NCBI GenBank assembly: GCA_035048815.1
Contig: JAUCBN010000004.1
Span: 16,086,001 to 16,150,000, forward strand
Origin: Abelmoschus esculentus
Taxonomy: Eukaryota > Streptophyta > Magnoliopsida > Malvales > Malvaceae
Length of the DNA stretch: 64,000 nucleotides
Direction: 5' to 3'
A program made the translations under genes and the position numbers. The notes under the pieces are model-generated. The model did no database searches. It was not told where the DNA came from and worked only from the letters and a program-made list of their open reading frames with translations. Position 1 is the first letter of the stretch; every line of letters starts with the position of its first letter. Below, piece after piece: positions 12,601 to 25,599 of this stretch.

Positions 12601-12783
12601 GGAATTAACAAGTCGATCAAATGCCAAAATAGCAGTTCTTGTTTTGAAAATCCCAGCCGCCACCGACTGCGAAGCCGAGGCCGAAGCATCTGCTGTATCT
12701 TGCATCGTCCTTTGCTGAGAAGAATTGAAGTAATTGTGTCTCTGTGGCCTAACGAGACCCGCTTCAAGATCCTGGAAACTCAT
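9628..12783 (-). CDS. SYP22: Syntaxin SYP22/VAM3-type Qa-SNARE
   Basis: Target SNARE of the prevacuolar compartment and vacuole membrane; in Arabidopsis this type pairs with VTI11, SYP5 and VAMP727 for vesicle fusion. Seven exons join in frame with GT..AG sites: 12783-12560, 11854-11767, 11456-11320, 10856-10785, 10174-10017, 9921-9821, 9693-9628, giving 281 residues, close to the usual family length. The start MSFQDLEAG is the family signature. N-terminal regulatory helices span about residues 50-150 (LVNSLGTPKDT, HIGQLVKETSAKL). The SNARE motif is about 188-250 (FNEAIIEEREQGI, EVNEIFKDLAVLV) with the zero-layer glutamine Q222 in HEQG. A hydrophobic tail anchor (about 262-281) ends the protein. 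All key residues look intact. The choice among SYP21, SYP22 and SYP23 is by resemblance; the symbol marks the subfamily. Confidence 0.93.
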
Positions 12784-13250
12784 GTCTTATGTTTTTTTCC
12801 TTAACTGAGAAGGATTTGTGAAGGGAAGAAACAGAGGAGCGTTGAAGGAACCGAAAAGGCCAAATACTGTGGGAAACAGCGTCCAATCCTTTTTTTATAT
12901 TAAAAAGAGAAGGAAATAAAGAATAAACTTGTTAGGTGTAGCGGTTGTTCAAGTCAAACTAAGACACCCTGGAAGTTTCTATGGGACTCCGCCCAGTTCA
13001 ATTTGGATTCCAACAGTAACAATATTATACAATAATTAAATTTCACATCGTTGTATTAATATTTTATTTTATATGGTTAATTATTAGATTTTAGAAATAA
13101 ACTTGAATTAATCATTCAGGTATATGTATGTAATTATAAAATAATCTGAACGTTTAGGATACATTAGGGAATTTTTTTATCAATGGATAAATTAGGAAAT
13201 TCACCTAGTAATTATATTCGGGTATTATTATTTGTAATTAAGTGTGTATA
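12784..13250 (-). promoter_or_regulatory. Syntaxin 5' flank
   Basis: Sequence upstream (minus sense) of the syntaxin ATG. A TATA-like run (TTAATATAAAA on the minus strand, near 12,893-12,903) lies about 110 bp before the ATG, a plausible core promoter position, but a transcription start cannot be read from sequence alone. The rest is AT-rich. Confidence 0.3.
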
Positions 13251-13720
13251 GGGGTGAGTATTCGATCGAGTTAAGTTGAGTTGGGTTAAAAAAATTGAGT
13301 TATTCGAGTTGACGAGATAGATTTTACAACTCAAATTTTATTTAAATTTTTTTGATTCAGGTCGAGTTTTTGAGTTCCTATAAAAAATTAATTGTAATTG
13401 TTTATTATAGTTTAAATGACTTTCTCTAATCATATAATATATGTATATATTTCTTTATATTTTTTATATGTGATAATATTTCTTTATATTTTTATATATC
13501 AATATATCATAAAAAATTGAGAAATTCATCTCGAACTTAAAAATAAATTATCTAATTATTAAAATTTTTGAGTTATTCAAGTTATTTGAATTTATATTTT
13601 ATAACACAAACTTTATTTGAAATTTTTTCGTATCGAGTTTATTAAATTTCGAGTCGAGTCAAGACGAGTCAAGTTATTCGATTTTTTTAGTTGAGTAGAG
13701 TTTATTCACTCCTACATGTG
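13251..13720. mobile_element. Candidate MITE with degenerate inverted ends
   Basis: Begins AGGGGTGAGTATTCGA and ends with the reverse complement of AGGAGTGAATAAACTC; many GAGTTGAGTT, TTCGAGTT and CGAGTC motifs lie between. About 470 bp, no coding capacity. The ends match imperfectly and no clear target duplication was found. Confidence 0.35.
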
Positions 13721-15545
13721 TGGTAAAGATTTAAAGAAATTATATAATAGTTCATCGTAATTATGGACGTAAAAAATTGATCCGACTTGATTAAAATTTA
13801 TTTGAGTTAGAATTTAGTTTGATTCGAGGAAGCAATGACTCAAAATCGATACAATCGACCGTTGTTGACCTGAAGCTGAGTTGAATTTGTTACTATAGTA
13901 ATCGAATCCGATCTACATTCGATCAAGAACAACTTGAACCCAAACTGACCCTATTATTGTGGAATCAGAACCTGACTTGCATTCGACTGATATGAACCAG
14001 AATCTGAGACTAACCTGATAGACATGGGCAAATCTAAGAATTTAAGCTTGGTAGTTTACTAGTTTACCCTCAGATAATAAATAAAATCGTATATAAAATA
14101 AAAATAAATTGAATAAATTATTAAAAAATATTTAAGATGTTCATAATTGATATGAAAAAAACGTGTTGAGAAAGATTTTTTAACATGATTTTTTTTAACA
14201 TGAAAAATAATGAAATTATTAAAAAAAACTGTATAATAATACGAAAAATTTCTTTCGTAAAAAATTACAAGATAGTAATAATTAAATTTGAAGGTTTTTA
14301 AAAAGAATTTTAAAGATTTTAATAATTATAGATATTAAATATAGATCTAAAATTGAAAAATAATTATAAATATATTTATAATATAAATTTATGCATTAGA
14401 ATAACTAATAATTTTAAATAAAATATTCTAGTATTAACAATGATATACATGTGATTTAAGAAAAAAATAATTAAACTGGTCTCTTTTTAAATATTCAAGG
14501 TTGCGTCTTTTAAATAATTAAAATTGTCATTAAACCAAATTTTGTTAGATGTCAGGGAATGATCCAATAGTAACTAAATCTTTAATTTAGTGACCTAATT
14601 ATAACTTTTAATAATTAAATGACCCAATCGTAACTTTATAAATGATTAAGTGGCCTATAATATAATTTATCCATTTTTATGATAGGTCAAGTGACCTACC
14701 AGGACCTATGGTAGATATGTCCCTGCTAATAGATAATTGATATTGCCCAACCAATTTGACATGAGATCCGATTTTACACGATCTACCTTGAATTCAATAT
14801 GTTAATTGATTCAACTTGTGTTAAACCTGACATGTTGTTGACCTAAATTGATATTAATCTGGTTTAATATATATCTGACATGTAATTGAGGAAATCTATG
14901 ATTTGATGATATGATAAATTTATTATATTATAATATAATAAATTAATTTTTTATCATTTAAATTTTTAATTTTTGTATTTAAAATCTTTTTGTTAAATAA
15001 CTTATTGATTGATTATTAAATTATATAATATATATAATCAATATAAAGTGTTGATAAATATAAATTATATTTATGTCTTTATTTTAAACAACTAAGTAAA
15101 TTTATCTTTTCTTAAAAAAAAGAGTAAATTTACCTTGAATAAAATATATAAAAAAACAAAAAAATTATATTTATATTTTTAACAAAATCATATTGCTAAA
15201 GCCACTTCTTAAACATAAGATTCAAAGTTATATGTCGATATTATTTTTTGTTCAAGTTAAAATAAATTGAGCCTTCAAAAGTCTTTCAATCATTTTGAGT
15301 CGTCATCTGTTATTTTAGGTTGAATACAACTAAAAACATATAAAACTAGTACGTCAACACTGAGATCATTGTCGGGTTCCTCAATCGATTATTGAGGAAG
15401 ATTGTAACACTTTCACTATGCCCAAATATTAGTAGCTAAGAGTTTTGGTTGTCTAAAAAACCTTAGAAGAAGGTAAATAACACTACTGAAAAAGTAATTA
15501 TGTTACTAAATATATGAAAAAAAGATACTATATGTTAAAAAAATA
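13721..15545. other. Intergenic, AT-rich
   Basis: Noncoding. A stretch near 13,760-14,030 rich in GATC, CGATC and TTGAACC-type motifs resembles degenerate small-element sequence. Nothing else recognisable up to the copia target duplication. Confidence 0.4.
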
Positions 15546-15550
15546 CGTAA
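15546..15550. repeat. Target-site duplication CGTAA, left
   Basis: Identical to 21043-21047; bounds the copia element. Confidence 0.85.
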
Positions 15551-15788
15551 TGTTATGAATATCTTTATTTATGGTGGATAGCCATGTATTAAATTAAACT
15601 TTAATAGGCTTTATTATTAGAGTTTAATACTCATTAGAATTAAAGTTTTTATCTTATGCCTATAAATATAGACTTTTGGACAAAACATTGTACACAACCC
15701 TACTTTGAGAATATAATATAAATCTCTCTCTTTTGTCTCTCATCTTTGTTATCCTATTTTATTCTTATTCTTTACTTTATTCACAACA
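15551..15788 (+). repeat. Copia 5' LTR
   Basis: TG..CA ended, 238 bp, carries a TATAAATA-like promoter motif (15661-15668) and a CT-rich leader. Same length as the 3' LTR. Confidence 0.88.
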
Positions 15789-16003
15789 CGTTATCAGTAC
15801 GAGACTCTAACCAACGGAGGTATTTGTCGTTCAAATCTTAAAGGAGTTATTGAAAAGAATTTGTTACTAGCATGAATCAAAGACAAGTTCTTCTCCCTCA
15901 ATTATATTCTAATTATCGATTTATCTTTCTTTCTTGATTTTTGAATTGATTTTTAATTTTTAAAAAATCTTTGGATGTTTGGTGTTTGTGTAGCGATAAA
16001 GTG

Positions 16004-19000
16004 GCTCAATTACCATGGTTCTTGTCGACAATTCCTGAAAATGATTTTAACAAGATATTGGTAACTAAATCTACCATATATTCAAATTAGTGGAAAGTTT
16101 CGTATGTTTTACTTATTTAAGTTGAGATTTTTTTTTGTATTTAGTTATGATCAATATTTGTTTATTTTGATGATGAAAGTTTTTTGTTTTTAATTATATT
16201 TTTAAGTATTACATGATATTGGAACAAATATTGAAACTATAATTAATTAATATGTTTTTTGTTATGTTGGTTTAATCCGAGTATATTGGCTGGACATCCT
16301 GTTCTGCGAGGCTAATGATCTCAAAGGATGTTCTTTTTAAAGAACCTTGTGAATTGGTTTAACAACGCTGCGTATGAGGATTAAATTTTTGTTTCTTGTA
16401 TGTATTGTATATATATAGGTTGATCAATTAATATTTAATAATATGAATGTTATAAAGTTTATATTTTCTTGAAAATAATATTATTTTTATATCGAAAAAA
16501 TCGACTATAGACTTCTCCCAAGTTCAAGTTACGAAAATCATCTTGATCCAAGAATTTTTATGGGAGGCATTCCCTGAAGTGAATGCTTGCATGATGCTTA
16601 TTCCATGAAATTATTGGATTTATGTTATTCCTTGAAGTGAATGGAAGCATGATGTTTATTTCATACGATTATTTGATTAATGTCATTCCCTAAAATGAAT
16701 GCAAGCATGATGTTTATTCCATGTGATTATTGATTTGTTTCATTCCTTGAAGTGAATGCAAACATGATAATTCACTATATGGTTAGTGAATAAAAACTCA
16801 GTTATGTGCCAGAGTATCATTGAAGAGGATATGTTAAAAAAATATACTCTATTTTCTACACATTAATGTTGTCCTGTAGACATAATATCATGAAAATATT
16901 TTAATTACCTATTAGTCTTTGTTTCATTCCCTGAGGTGAATGTGATATTTTATAGCGGAAAGAATAAATGCCACATTAGTAATTGTGGTTATGATTGAGA
17001 TCATAAAATAGGCATGGATAAAATGATTATTTTGAGAATGTTTATATCCACAAGAAGTGGAATTATAAAGATGACAAGAATGATAGAGATCATATCAAAA
17101 TCTTTATGTTATCAATGCGATGATACAAACCATTGATCTCGTACTTGTCAAACGCCGAAGTATTATGGACTTTATCCATAATCATGAATGATAAATGAAA
17201 GAAAATATAAACAGATTTTTCTTTATGCCGAAAATAATTATGGCGTTGTTGATCCAACTCAATTGGATATTGTTAATTTTCTCATAATCCTTGAAGAGAA
17301 TAATCCGCCATTTATTTTATTTTCATTATAACCTCTCAAGGGAATAATTAATCTTTTATTTATTTTATTTTATGTTACTTTATTTAATATTTATTTATGT
17401 TAATTTACTTTACATATTATTTATTTACGCTTTATGTTAATTTATCTTTTGAAGAATATTATTACTTTCGAAATAAAATATACAATGAATTGTGGCTATT
17501 TATGCCAAGCAAACAATGCAAATACTCATATTGTACTTAAGCATAAGAAATATTTTCTCTTTTAAATACAAGAGAGAAATGGGAAAATAAGAGTACTATA
17601 TCTCAAAGTACTAAAATATCAATGCTTCGGAAGAGCTATTGAGAGTTTATCTTTGATAGATAATCAATTTGATATGATGTGTTATATTTAATATTTTTCT
17701 ATTCCCTGAAGTGAATGGTACAAAGAAAATATTTTTATTTCCCGAAGTGAATGAAATAAAACACATATTAAAAAGTGCACAATTATGTATATTTTCCCAT
17801 TTTAAATGCAAGGGAATAATATGAGTACTACATCCGGAAGTACTAATATCACAGAAGGCTCCGACTGAGCAAATATGTTATTGTCAAATGGAACTTTATT
17901 TCATATTTACAGTGCATTATACTCGTCAAAGTCGCAAAGAGAATTATTGAATTTTAAAGATATTTATAGAAATATATTGAGAATATTAGTCAAGGGGATG
18001 CTGACTATCTCAATATTACCAGTATAACTCAAGGCAATAAGAAAATCTTGACAAAATTACATGCACTGTTATCTATATTGTACTACATAAGAATTAGTAC
18101 AAATTGAAGCTCATGCTACTGTAAACTAGATGTTTATTGATAATTTTATTTAGCATGACCGGTTAGGCCATCACGGTTCAATTATGATGCAAAAAATTGT
18201 TGACATTTTCATGTTGTCACTTATTGAAGAACTAAATTTTTCTTCAAGGTAATCTTTTATGTGATACTTGCTATGAAAGCAATTTGATTATTCAATCATC
18301 AACAGTTAAGATAGAGTGTAAATCTATTAATTTTCTGAAATGGATACAATGTGATATATGTAGGGCCATTAGACCTTTCTTATAGTCCATCTAGATATTT
18401 TACGATTTTAATTGATGCATCGACTAGATGGTCATATGTATCTTTGTTATTAACCCGCAACTTGGTGTTTGTGAGGCTACTTGCTCAGTTGATAAAATTA
18501 TGAGCATATTTTCTAGATTATTTTATAAAGACTATCGATCTTGATAATGTTGATGACATGTCATTTTACATGTAATATCACTAATTTGCATCAAGCCAAT
18601 AAATGATCATAAGTTCTCCCCATTATAAATGGTTTTTAGTAAGGAACCAAATATTTCCCATCTTAGATTTTTTGGGTGTGCGGTATATGTTCTAATTGCT
18701 CCACCACAACGCACAAAGTTGAGTTTTGTTGGGAATATATGTCAGATTTAAATTCCCCTTGATAATTAAATCTCTTGAGCTTCTGATAGGGAATTTATTT
18801 ATAGCTCGATTTACTGACTATCATTTTAGTGAGTCAGTTTACCAAATATTAGGAGGAGGGATTAAAATAGCTGGAAAAAGAAATAAATTAGAATGAATTA
18901 TCATTTTCATAGTTTGATCCACATATTCAACAATGTGAATTATAAGTTCAAAGGATAATCCATGTAGCAAATCAATTATCAGATGATTTTATTGACCCTA

Positions 19001-20790
19001 AAAGAGTGACTAAGTCACGTATACCAGCTATGAATGCTCCGATTAAATTTGATATCCTGGTAAGACAAACTTTAGTTGCTAATGAGTCTAACTTACGCTT
19101 GAAGCGTAGTAGACAAGTAAGTTCTAAAGATAAAAAATCCTCAAAAAAGAAAAGGAGTTATATTTTATGATGGTCTGATCGAGGAATCAATGAATTATGA
19201 AAATTTCAAGAAGAGATTAAAAGTTCTCCAATAGACATATTATCATGAATCAGGTACCTGATAATAAAGAGATCTTAATAGATTATGTCATGTCTGGTAA
19301 TAAGTGGAACTAAAATTAAATCGACATCGATAATATATTTGCATGCAATATAGCATTAGAGATTTTATTTGATTATGTGGATCATGAACCATTGTCAATT
19401 GGACAATGTAAACAAAGAAATGATTGGCCAACATGAAAGAGGCAATTGAGGCAAAACTAAAATCTCTTTCGAAAATAGAAGTATTTGGGCCTATAGCCCA
19501 TATATTGAAATATGTAAAGCTCATGGATATAAATGAGCATTTGTGAGAAAGAGAAATTAAAAGAGAAAATCATAATATATAAGCTCATTTGGTTGCACAA
19601 GGATTCTCACAAAGACATGAAATTGATTATGAGGAAAATATATTCATTGGTGGTGGATGAAACTACTTTTAGATTTTGATCAGTCTAACAAAATAAAATT
19701 ACTCAGTTTTTGTCTAATGGATGTTATTACATCCTATTTGAATGGCCTCTTGATAGTAATATTTACATGAAACTTCCGGAAAGATTTAGATTGCCATAAG
19801 CAGTTAATTCAAGTTCTCGAGAACATTATTCAAACATATTGAATATATCTTTTTATGGCTTGAAACATTTAGGCGTATTTGGTATAGTAGCCTCATTGAA
19901 TACTTATTAGCATAATGCTATATGAATTATTTAATTTTTCCGAGCATTTTTATTAAGAGATTTAAATATGAATTTGTTATTATTGTCTACGTCGTTGAGA
20001 CTCGTGAAGATATCTCCTCAAATCCTTGTGCATCAATCGACATACAAAAAAATGTTTAAAGAAACTTTACATGCATAATGCATATTCGTTGATCATCATT
20101 TGGTTGTTTGGTCTCTTAATGTAAACGATCTATTTCACCCTCAAGAAAAGGGTAATGATATTTTTGGTCTAAAAGCACCATATATACATTAATTGATCTG
20201 AAGCATCATATCTTAGTTGATCCAGAAATACTATTTAAGTGCTACAAGATCATTACTTGAAATAATTGTTATACTTGAGTCAAAGCCGAAATATTTGTTT
20301 GGCTAAATATATTTATAAGATCTGTGAATTGCTTTCACAAGATAAGATGCAAGTTATCTTGTTAGAGATACTGCAAAATTTATATCTCTAAGTGGATACA
20401 TCAAATGTGATAAAACAAAACATATTTCTTTAAAGTTTCGTCCCTCATAATCTTTAAAAGAATACTCTTCGATGAATCATTTCAAGCAATAATTTGAAAG
20501 ATTTATCCACTAGTACATAATCTACTTCAACATTTGAAGATTGTATTCAATACTGAATTATGAAGATTCAAAGATCTTATGTGATATTTTCATGATGGGA
20601 GTAAATATGCATTGTACTCTTTTCCCCTTAACCGAGGTTTTGTCCCAATGGGTTTTACTGGTAAGGTTTTTAATGAGGGAACATGTTATGCGTATCAAAG
20701 ATGTGTGTACTCTTTTTCCTTCACTAAGATTTTTTTTCCCACAGGGTTTTTATCTTAGTAAGGTTTTAACGAGACACATTATCTTCATGG
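16004..20790 (+). pseudogene. Decayed copia gag-pol
   Basis: Remnants in copia order. A gag-like start is near 16,004. A CCHC zinc knuckle at about 17,106-17,172 reads CYQC..H..C with a stop where the residue after His would be Trp. An integrase core fragment at 18,345-18,510 reads GPLDLSYSPSRYFTILIDAST. A reverse transcriptase N-terminal part at 19,580-19,640 reads LVAQGFSQRHEIDYEE. The RT active-site box at about 19,972-20,000 now reads VYVVE where YVDD is expected. Stops and frameshifts occur throughout, so no functional protein is possible. Confidence 0.8.
16569..16760 (+). repeat. 57-bp tandem repeat in copia gag region
   Basis: ATTCCCTGAAGTGAATG-type motifs recur at 16570, 16627, 16685 and 16742 (spacing 57-58 bp), with further single copies near 16,926, 17,701 and 17,739. 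Confidence 0.7.
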
Positions 20791-20804
20791 ATATCCAAGG
20801 GGAG

Positions 20805-21042
20805 TGTTATGAATATCTTTATTTATGGTGGATATCTATATATTAAATTAAACTTTAATGGACTTTATTATTAGAGTTTAATACCCATTAGAATTAAGGT
20901 TTTCATCTTATGCCTATAAATATCGATTTTTGGAGAAAACATTGTAGACAACCTTACTTTGAGAATATAATACAAATCTCTCTCTTTTGTCTCTCATCTT
21001 TGTTCTCCTATTTTATTCTTGTTCTTTATTTTATTCACAACA
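20805..21042 (+). repeat. Copia 3' LTR
   Basis: Starts directly after the purine-rich CCAAGGGGAG and ends CACAACA before the right CGTAA. Confidence 0.88.
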
Positions 21043-21047
21043 CGTAA
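21043..21047. repeat. Target-site duplication CGTAA, right
   Basis: Identical to 15546-15550. Confidence 0.85.
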
Positions 21048-21599
21048 CTAATTCAAAATAAATCAAATGCAACAAATTCAAAATAAAAAAATAAATTAAA
21101 ATTAATTTATTAGCTAAATCCAAATTATTCACCTAATTATACTGAAATAATTTTAATCAGAAACTAATTCACAAATTAATTAAATTATTAAAGCTAATTG
21201 ATTATCAAATTAAATTTAAAGTAAATTAAAATTTTTAATTATTAAATAAATTTATAGATGAGAATCTAATCAAAAGGCACTTAAATCCAAAAGCTAAAAT
21301 GTAATCGAGCTAAACTAAAATCAAGACTAGAAAACCTAAATCCTAAGCACTTAAATCTAAAAGAACCTAAACGATTAACCCCTAAATTAAAAAAATAACC
21401 TCCCAAATCGTATATGTATCAAATGAAGAAAAAGAGTTAAAAAAATGCGGAAGCTTTCTATCCAAATTTAATTATTTAAATTAATATTCAATTTATTTTT
21501 TAAATTATTATAATTTTAATTATAATATATTTAATTAAAAATAAAATTTATTATTTGGTTTATGACTTATAAGATTAGTTTATGAATTTTGGATTTAGA
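21048..21599. other. AT-rich spacer
   Basis: Simple AT-rich sequence with AAATTAAT/AAACCTAA-like words; no gene or element recognised. Confidence 0.4.
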
Positions 21600-22420
21600 T
21601 TTTTAGGTATATTTAGTTTAATAATTAATTAATTAATTAATGTTTATAATTAGAGTTATTGAATTAGTTTAATGATTAGGGGATTAGGTTTACACTTTAA
21701 TTTTTAACGTTTATAAGATTTAGGGATTGATATTAAAGCTATATGTTTTAAGTTGAATATTTGAAGTTATTGGATTAGTTTAGGGATATGGCATTAGGCT
21801 TATACTTTAATTATTAGCGTTTATAAGATTTAAGGGGTTAAAATCTGGGCTTAAAATATATATTTCAAGTTAAATGTTTGGGATTGTAGGAATAGTTTAG
21901 GGATTAAGCTCGTACTTTAATTATTATTTGTAAGATTTAAAAGTTGAGGTTAGATATACAAGTTTCAAGTTGAATGTTTGGGGTTATATTCTATGAATTT
22001 AGGTTAGGGATTTAAGTTTTAGGGGATTAGGCTTGCACTTTAATAATTAGTATTTGTAGGATTTAGGATTTAAGATTTAGGGTTAATGGAATATGTGTTG
22101 AAGTTACATGTTTGGTGTTATGGCCTATGAATTTAGGTTAGGGGGTCGGGATTTAGGGGATTAGACTTGCATTTTTAATTATTAATATTCATAAGATTTA
22201 GATTTTGAGGCTTGGAGTTAGGTGTATATGTTTCAAGTTGAATGTTTAGGGTTGGGTTTAGTTTAGGGATTAGGGGATTATAGTTGTAATATAATTATTA
22301 GTGATTATAAAATTTTGGGGTGAAGTTTGGGGGTTTAAAGTATATAATTCAAGTTGAATGTTTGACGTTATGTGATTAGAGGATTAAGGGATTAGGCTTG
22401 TAATTTGGTCTAGTATTATT
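21600..22420. repeat. Degenerate tandem repeat, about 100-135 bp
   Basis: The landmark AAGTTGAATGTTTG and variants recurs near 21752, 21869, 21968, 22103, 22236 and 22350. Between landmarks are repeated GGATTAGGCTTGCACTTTAA and TATAAGATTTAGG words. Spacing varies, so the array is old. No coding potential. Confidence 0.6.
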
Positions 22421-22424
22421 TATT

Positions 22425-22815
22425 TTAGTTAAAATTGCCCATATTTATTTATATTTTTGGTAATTTAATACAATAATATTTTTGTTTATTCTAATATCTA
22501 AAATTTAATTTCTAGTCAAAATTGACCTCGATTCATTTTTTAAAATTTAATATAATATTCTTAATATGGTGATATTTTTATAATTTTATTTAGTCCTAAA
22601 ATTTTGTTTTTAACAAAATCTACCCTTATTTATTTTATATTTTTATAATTTAATCCAATATTTTTAATATGTGATATTTTATTCATTATATTCTAATCTT
22701 TAATATTTTATTTTTAGCTAAATTGACCCTAATTTATTTTTATTTTTTTGTAATTTAGTCTAAAATTTTAAATATAATGATATTTTTGTTCACTCTAATC
22801 TATAATATTTATTTT
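22425..22815. repeat. Degenerate tandem repeat, about 125 bp, three copies
   Basis: The order AAAATTGACC / TTATTTATATTTTT / TAATTTA / TAATATGGTGATATTTTT / TTCTAATCT recurs three times with substitutions and small indels. Confidence 0.55.
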
Positions 22816-23279
22816 AAATGTAATTCGTATTCGTGAAAGATGTTAAATAATTCACTCAAAATTATCCAACCCAAAGTCTATCAATTATTTGTACCTAACT
22901 TAAAATTAATATGAATTAAATTATCCAAATTAACTCGATTAGAAATAAAACCGACCTGAAATATCCTTTTAATAATGTAGATCGAGTGATGGCTGACGAG
23001 ACGTCAAGCCTAACAATAACTACTAATGAGCTGACAAGTTGTAACTCTATTGTTAGACTTCATGCTAAGTCTACTGTGATAGATGTTTCTTCATGGCGCA
23101 TTGATCGAGGGTAGAAGGTTTTCGAGAATTGATGGGTCCAAAGATATAAAATACGTTCGGAGAGAAAGATTTGAACATAATCACCATTTTTGCCTGCGGA
23201 TCGAACAAACTTTAAACTGAAATCCTAAATCTTAATATTAAATATATAAATATATCATAAATAAAAAATTTAAAAATAT
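22816..23279. other. Intergenic
   Basis: No gene or repeat recognised. Confidence 0.35.
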
Positions 23280-25210
23280 TATTATATTATTAAATATATT
23301 ACAAACCAAACAATTAAAGTCCAAGTCCATTTACACAATAATTTAATCCATACAAATTTGGTAGCCCATTTCACCCAAAGCCCGTTAACCTTAAACCCAT
23401 TACATTGACCCATACAATCCCTTAACCCATTATAATTACCACAACCCAATATCCTACCCGAATACCCAATAGTCCCATACCCTGATAACCCGCGACCCGG
23501 ACTTAACCCGTGACCTTTCCAGCTTCTCAAACAATCGTTCATCATCCTAGAAGGATCTGGAAGTGGTCCTTTTGACTTTCAGCAACCGTTCGGTTTCTCT
23601 CCACATCTGAGCCACATTGGCGCCACGACGACGCCACCGCAACACCATGATCGGCCAACCAGCACCACATCAGCGCCACATCGGATCTACACCACGTCGA
23701 TTTTCTCCTTCGAATCAAGCCAAAACAGAGGCAAGGACAATGGTCCCCCTCCCTCGATCGTACATGCCAACACACAGATACAGACAAATACAAAGAACAA
23801 TCAGTAGATATTCATTTTTATTTTCATTTCAATATCATGTAAAATCGGCTATAAAGGCCACAACGAATCCATGTAAACCCTAGACGGGATTTTTCCAAAG
23901 AAATAAAAACAAAGAATTTTCAAAGCATTTCGTTTTTTTTACTTCGGATAGAAATTAGGGTTAGGGTTTTACCTTCGAATCGGGGGTTGGTTTCCCGTTG
24001 CCGGCTTTGTCACCTTCGTTCTCTTCCGATTTCTCTGAATCGTTTCCTCTTTTCTTCGAACAATAGATTTTGGGATTTCAATCGGTTTTTAAAAGAAGGA
24101 AAATAAAGGCTTTTGGTTTTGTTTTTGAATAAAAATGATTCATCGAAAAAGGGTTTTCAAATCTATTTTCAACAAAGAAAATAATAAGTTTTTGGCTCAC
24201 CGACCGCCGCTATTGACGGCCATGACGGCGGCCGAATTCTTGGCAGAGGCTCATGTTCTTCAGAGCTTTCAAAGCTCTAAGATCGTCTCTGGTTTTTGAA
24301 ACTGAGAAGGAAACAAATGAAGGTTCAAGACCATTTTTGGTCTTTCATTTTCTTATATATATTAACAGCAAAACGACGTCGTTTTACATCCCCTACCCGC
24401 GCGGTGACCCGGATCCAGGGAAGGATCCGCGTTGTTTTGAAGTGGTGGGCTAATTGTGACTTTGGTCCTTCATTTTCATAGCCTTTTTGACTTCAGTATG
24501 TAGAAAATGACGCTTCTAGTCCTTTGAACGTTTTGTTTTGTTTTATTTTCGTCATTTTTGTTTTCTTTTTAGTTTTAAATACACTTAATCAATTTAATTA
24601 ATAAAAATGCGGTATCTCAATATTCGATCGTAACGAGCCCGACATCAAGCGTAATGGTGGCGATTTATGCGTTTACCTTTGAATATCGAGGTCTTTAAAA
24701 TTTGTTCGCATTCTTAAACGGATAATAAATTAAAAAAAATATGATATTGCAAATTTCCAATTAAGGCAATTATATTCGATTAGGTACCAATTTTTAGGCG
24801 GTGTGGGGTATTTTATATCCCATCCGTAACCGACTCCCGAACCCATTTAAAAAATCTCTGGTTTCAACGGTGTCCGGTCTACCAAAGTGACCGGTAGCGA
24901 CTCCAGTCTTTTTCAAAATAAATTCCCTTTTTTTCTAAAACAATTCCTAATTTCACTTTCAAAACCCTAAATTTTCTAAATTAAACCCAAATTTTTAACA
25001 AATTCTCAATTTCCTAATTTTTTCAAAGCTCACCAATTTTGAAACCCCAATATTTAAATCCAACTCAAAATTCCTATTTTTTTCAAATAACCCTTAATTT
25101 TATCCTAAACACTCGATTCTTTAAATATTCTTAATTTCAACAATAAACAAAGTTTTTTCTAACGACCCCTACACACTTTATACCCTTGTGTTTTTAGGGG
25201 GGTCGTTACA
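23280..25210 (+). mobile_element. Tat/Ogre-like LTR (solo or truncated)
   Basis: The 24,610-25,210 part matches the LTR at 720-1,200, with the landmarks CGATCGTAACGAGCCCG, GTAACCGACTC and GTGTCCGGTCTACC. It ends GGTCGTTACA at 25,210 with no primer site after it. Upstream, the 23,340-23,520 segment rich in AACCC/TAACCC words and the 24,440-24,540 segment (TTTGGTCCTTCATTTTC) are the kind of sequence found in long Tat LTRs, so I extend it tentatively to about 23,280; the true start is uncertain. Confidence 0.5.
25160..25208. other. Inverted repeat at LTR 3' end
   Basis: TAACGACCCC (near 25,160) and GGGGTCGTTA (ending 25,208) are exact reverse complements separated by about 30 bases, predicting a hairpin directly at the LTR terminus. 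Confidence 0.6.
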
Positions 25211-25599
25211 TTTATGATGCGAAAATGAATCTTGATGATTTATCCATTTTGATGTGGTGGAGAGTCACAATAATTTTTTTGGAAGCGTTTAACAATAATA
25301 CAATAATTTTCATTTAACATTCAATAATGAATAATTTATTTATAATATTATTTTGATCGAATGATATATTTATAATTTTTATATATATTATATTTTTCGT
25401 TCAATTAATTTACATGTACAATATACCATCATCGTATCTCTTTCTGTAGAACTAATGTTTTGATATAATAATTGAAAAATAGTTTTGGACTAATTTGAAA
25501 AGATTTCAAAAATGGTTCTTATGTCCAAACTACTTGAAAATATATTTAAGATGTTTTTGAGAGATTTTAAATATGTTTTAAATGATTTAAAGAGATCAA
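25211..25599. other. AT-rich spacer
   Basis: Nothing recognised. Confidence 0.35.

Larger units (their letters stand above)
15551..21042 (+). mobile_element. Ty1/copia LTR retrotransposon, complete but decayed
   Basis: Two 238-bp LTRs (15551-15788, 20805-21042) begin TGTTATGAA and end CACAACA. The element is flanked by a perfect CGTAA duplication (15546-15550, 21043-21047). The LTRs differ at roughly 17 sites by eye, about 7%, so the insertion is old. A primer-site-like CGTTATCAGTACGAG follows the 5' LTR, and a purine-rich CCAAGGGGAG precedes the 3' LTR. The interior keeps gag, integrase and reverse transcriptase traces in copia order, all broken by stops and frameshifts. Confidence 0.9.

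Noticed and set aside
21600..22420. Interstitial telomere repeat, because TTTAGGG is frequent
   Set aside because: TTTAGGG occurs singly within degenerate 100-135-bp repeats and never as a tandem heptamer run.
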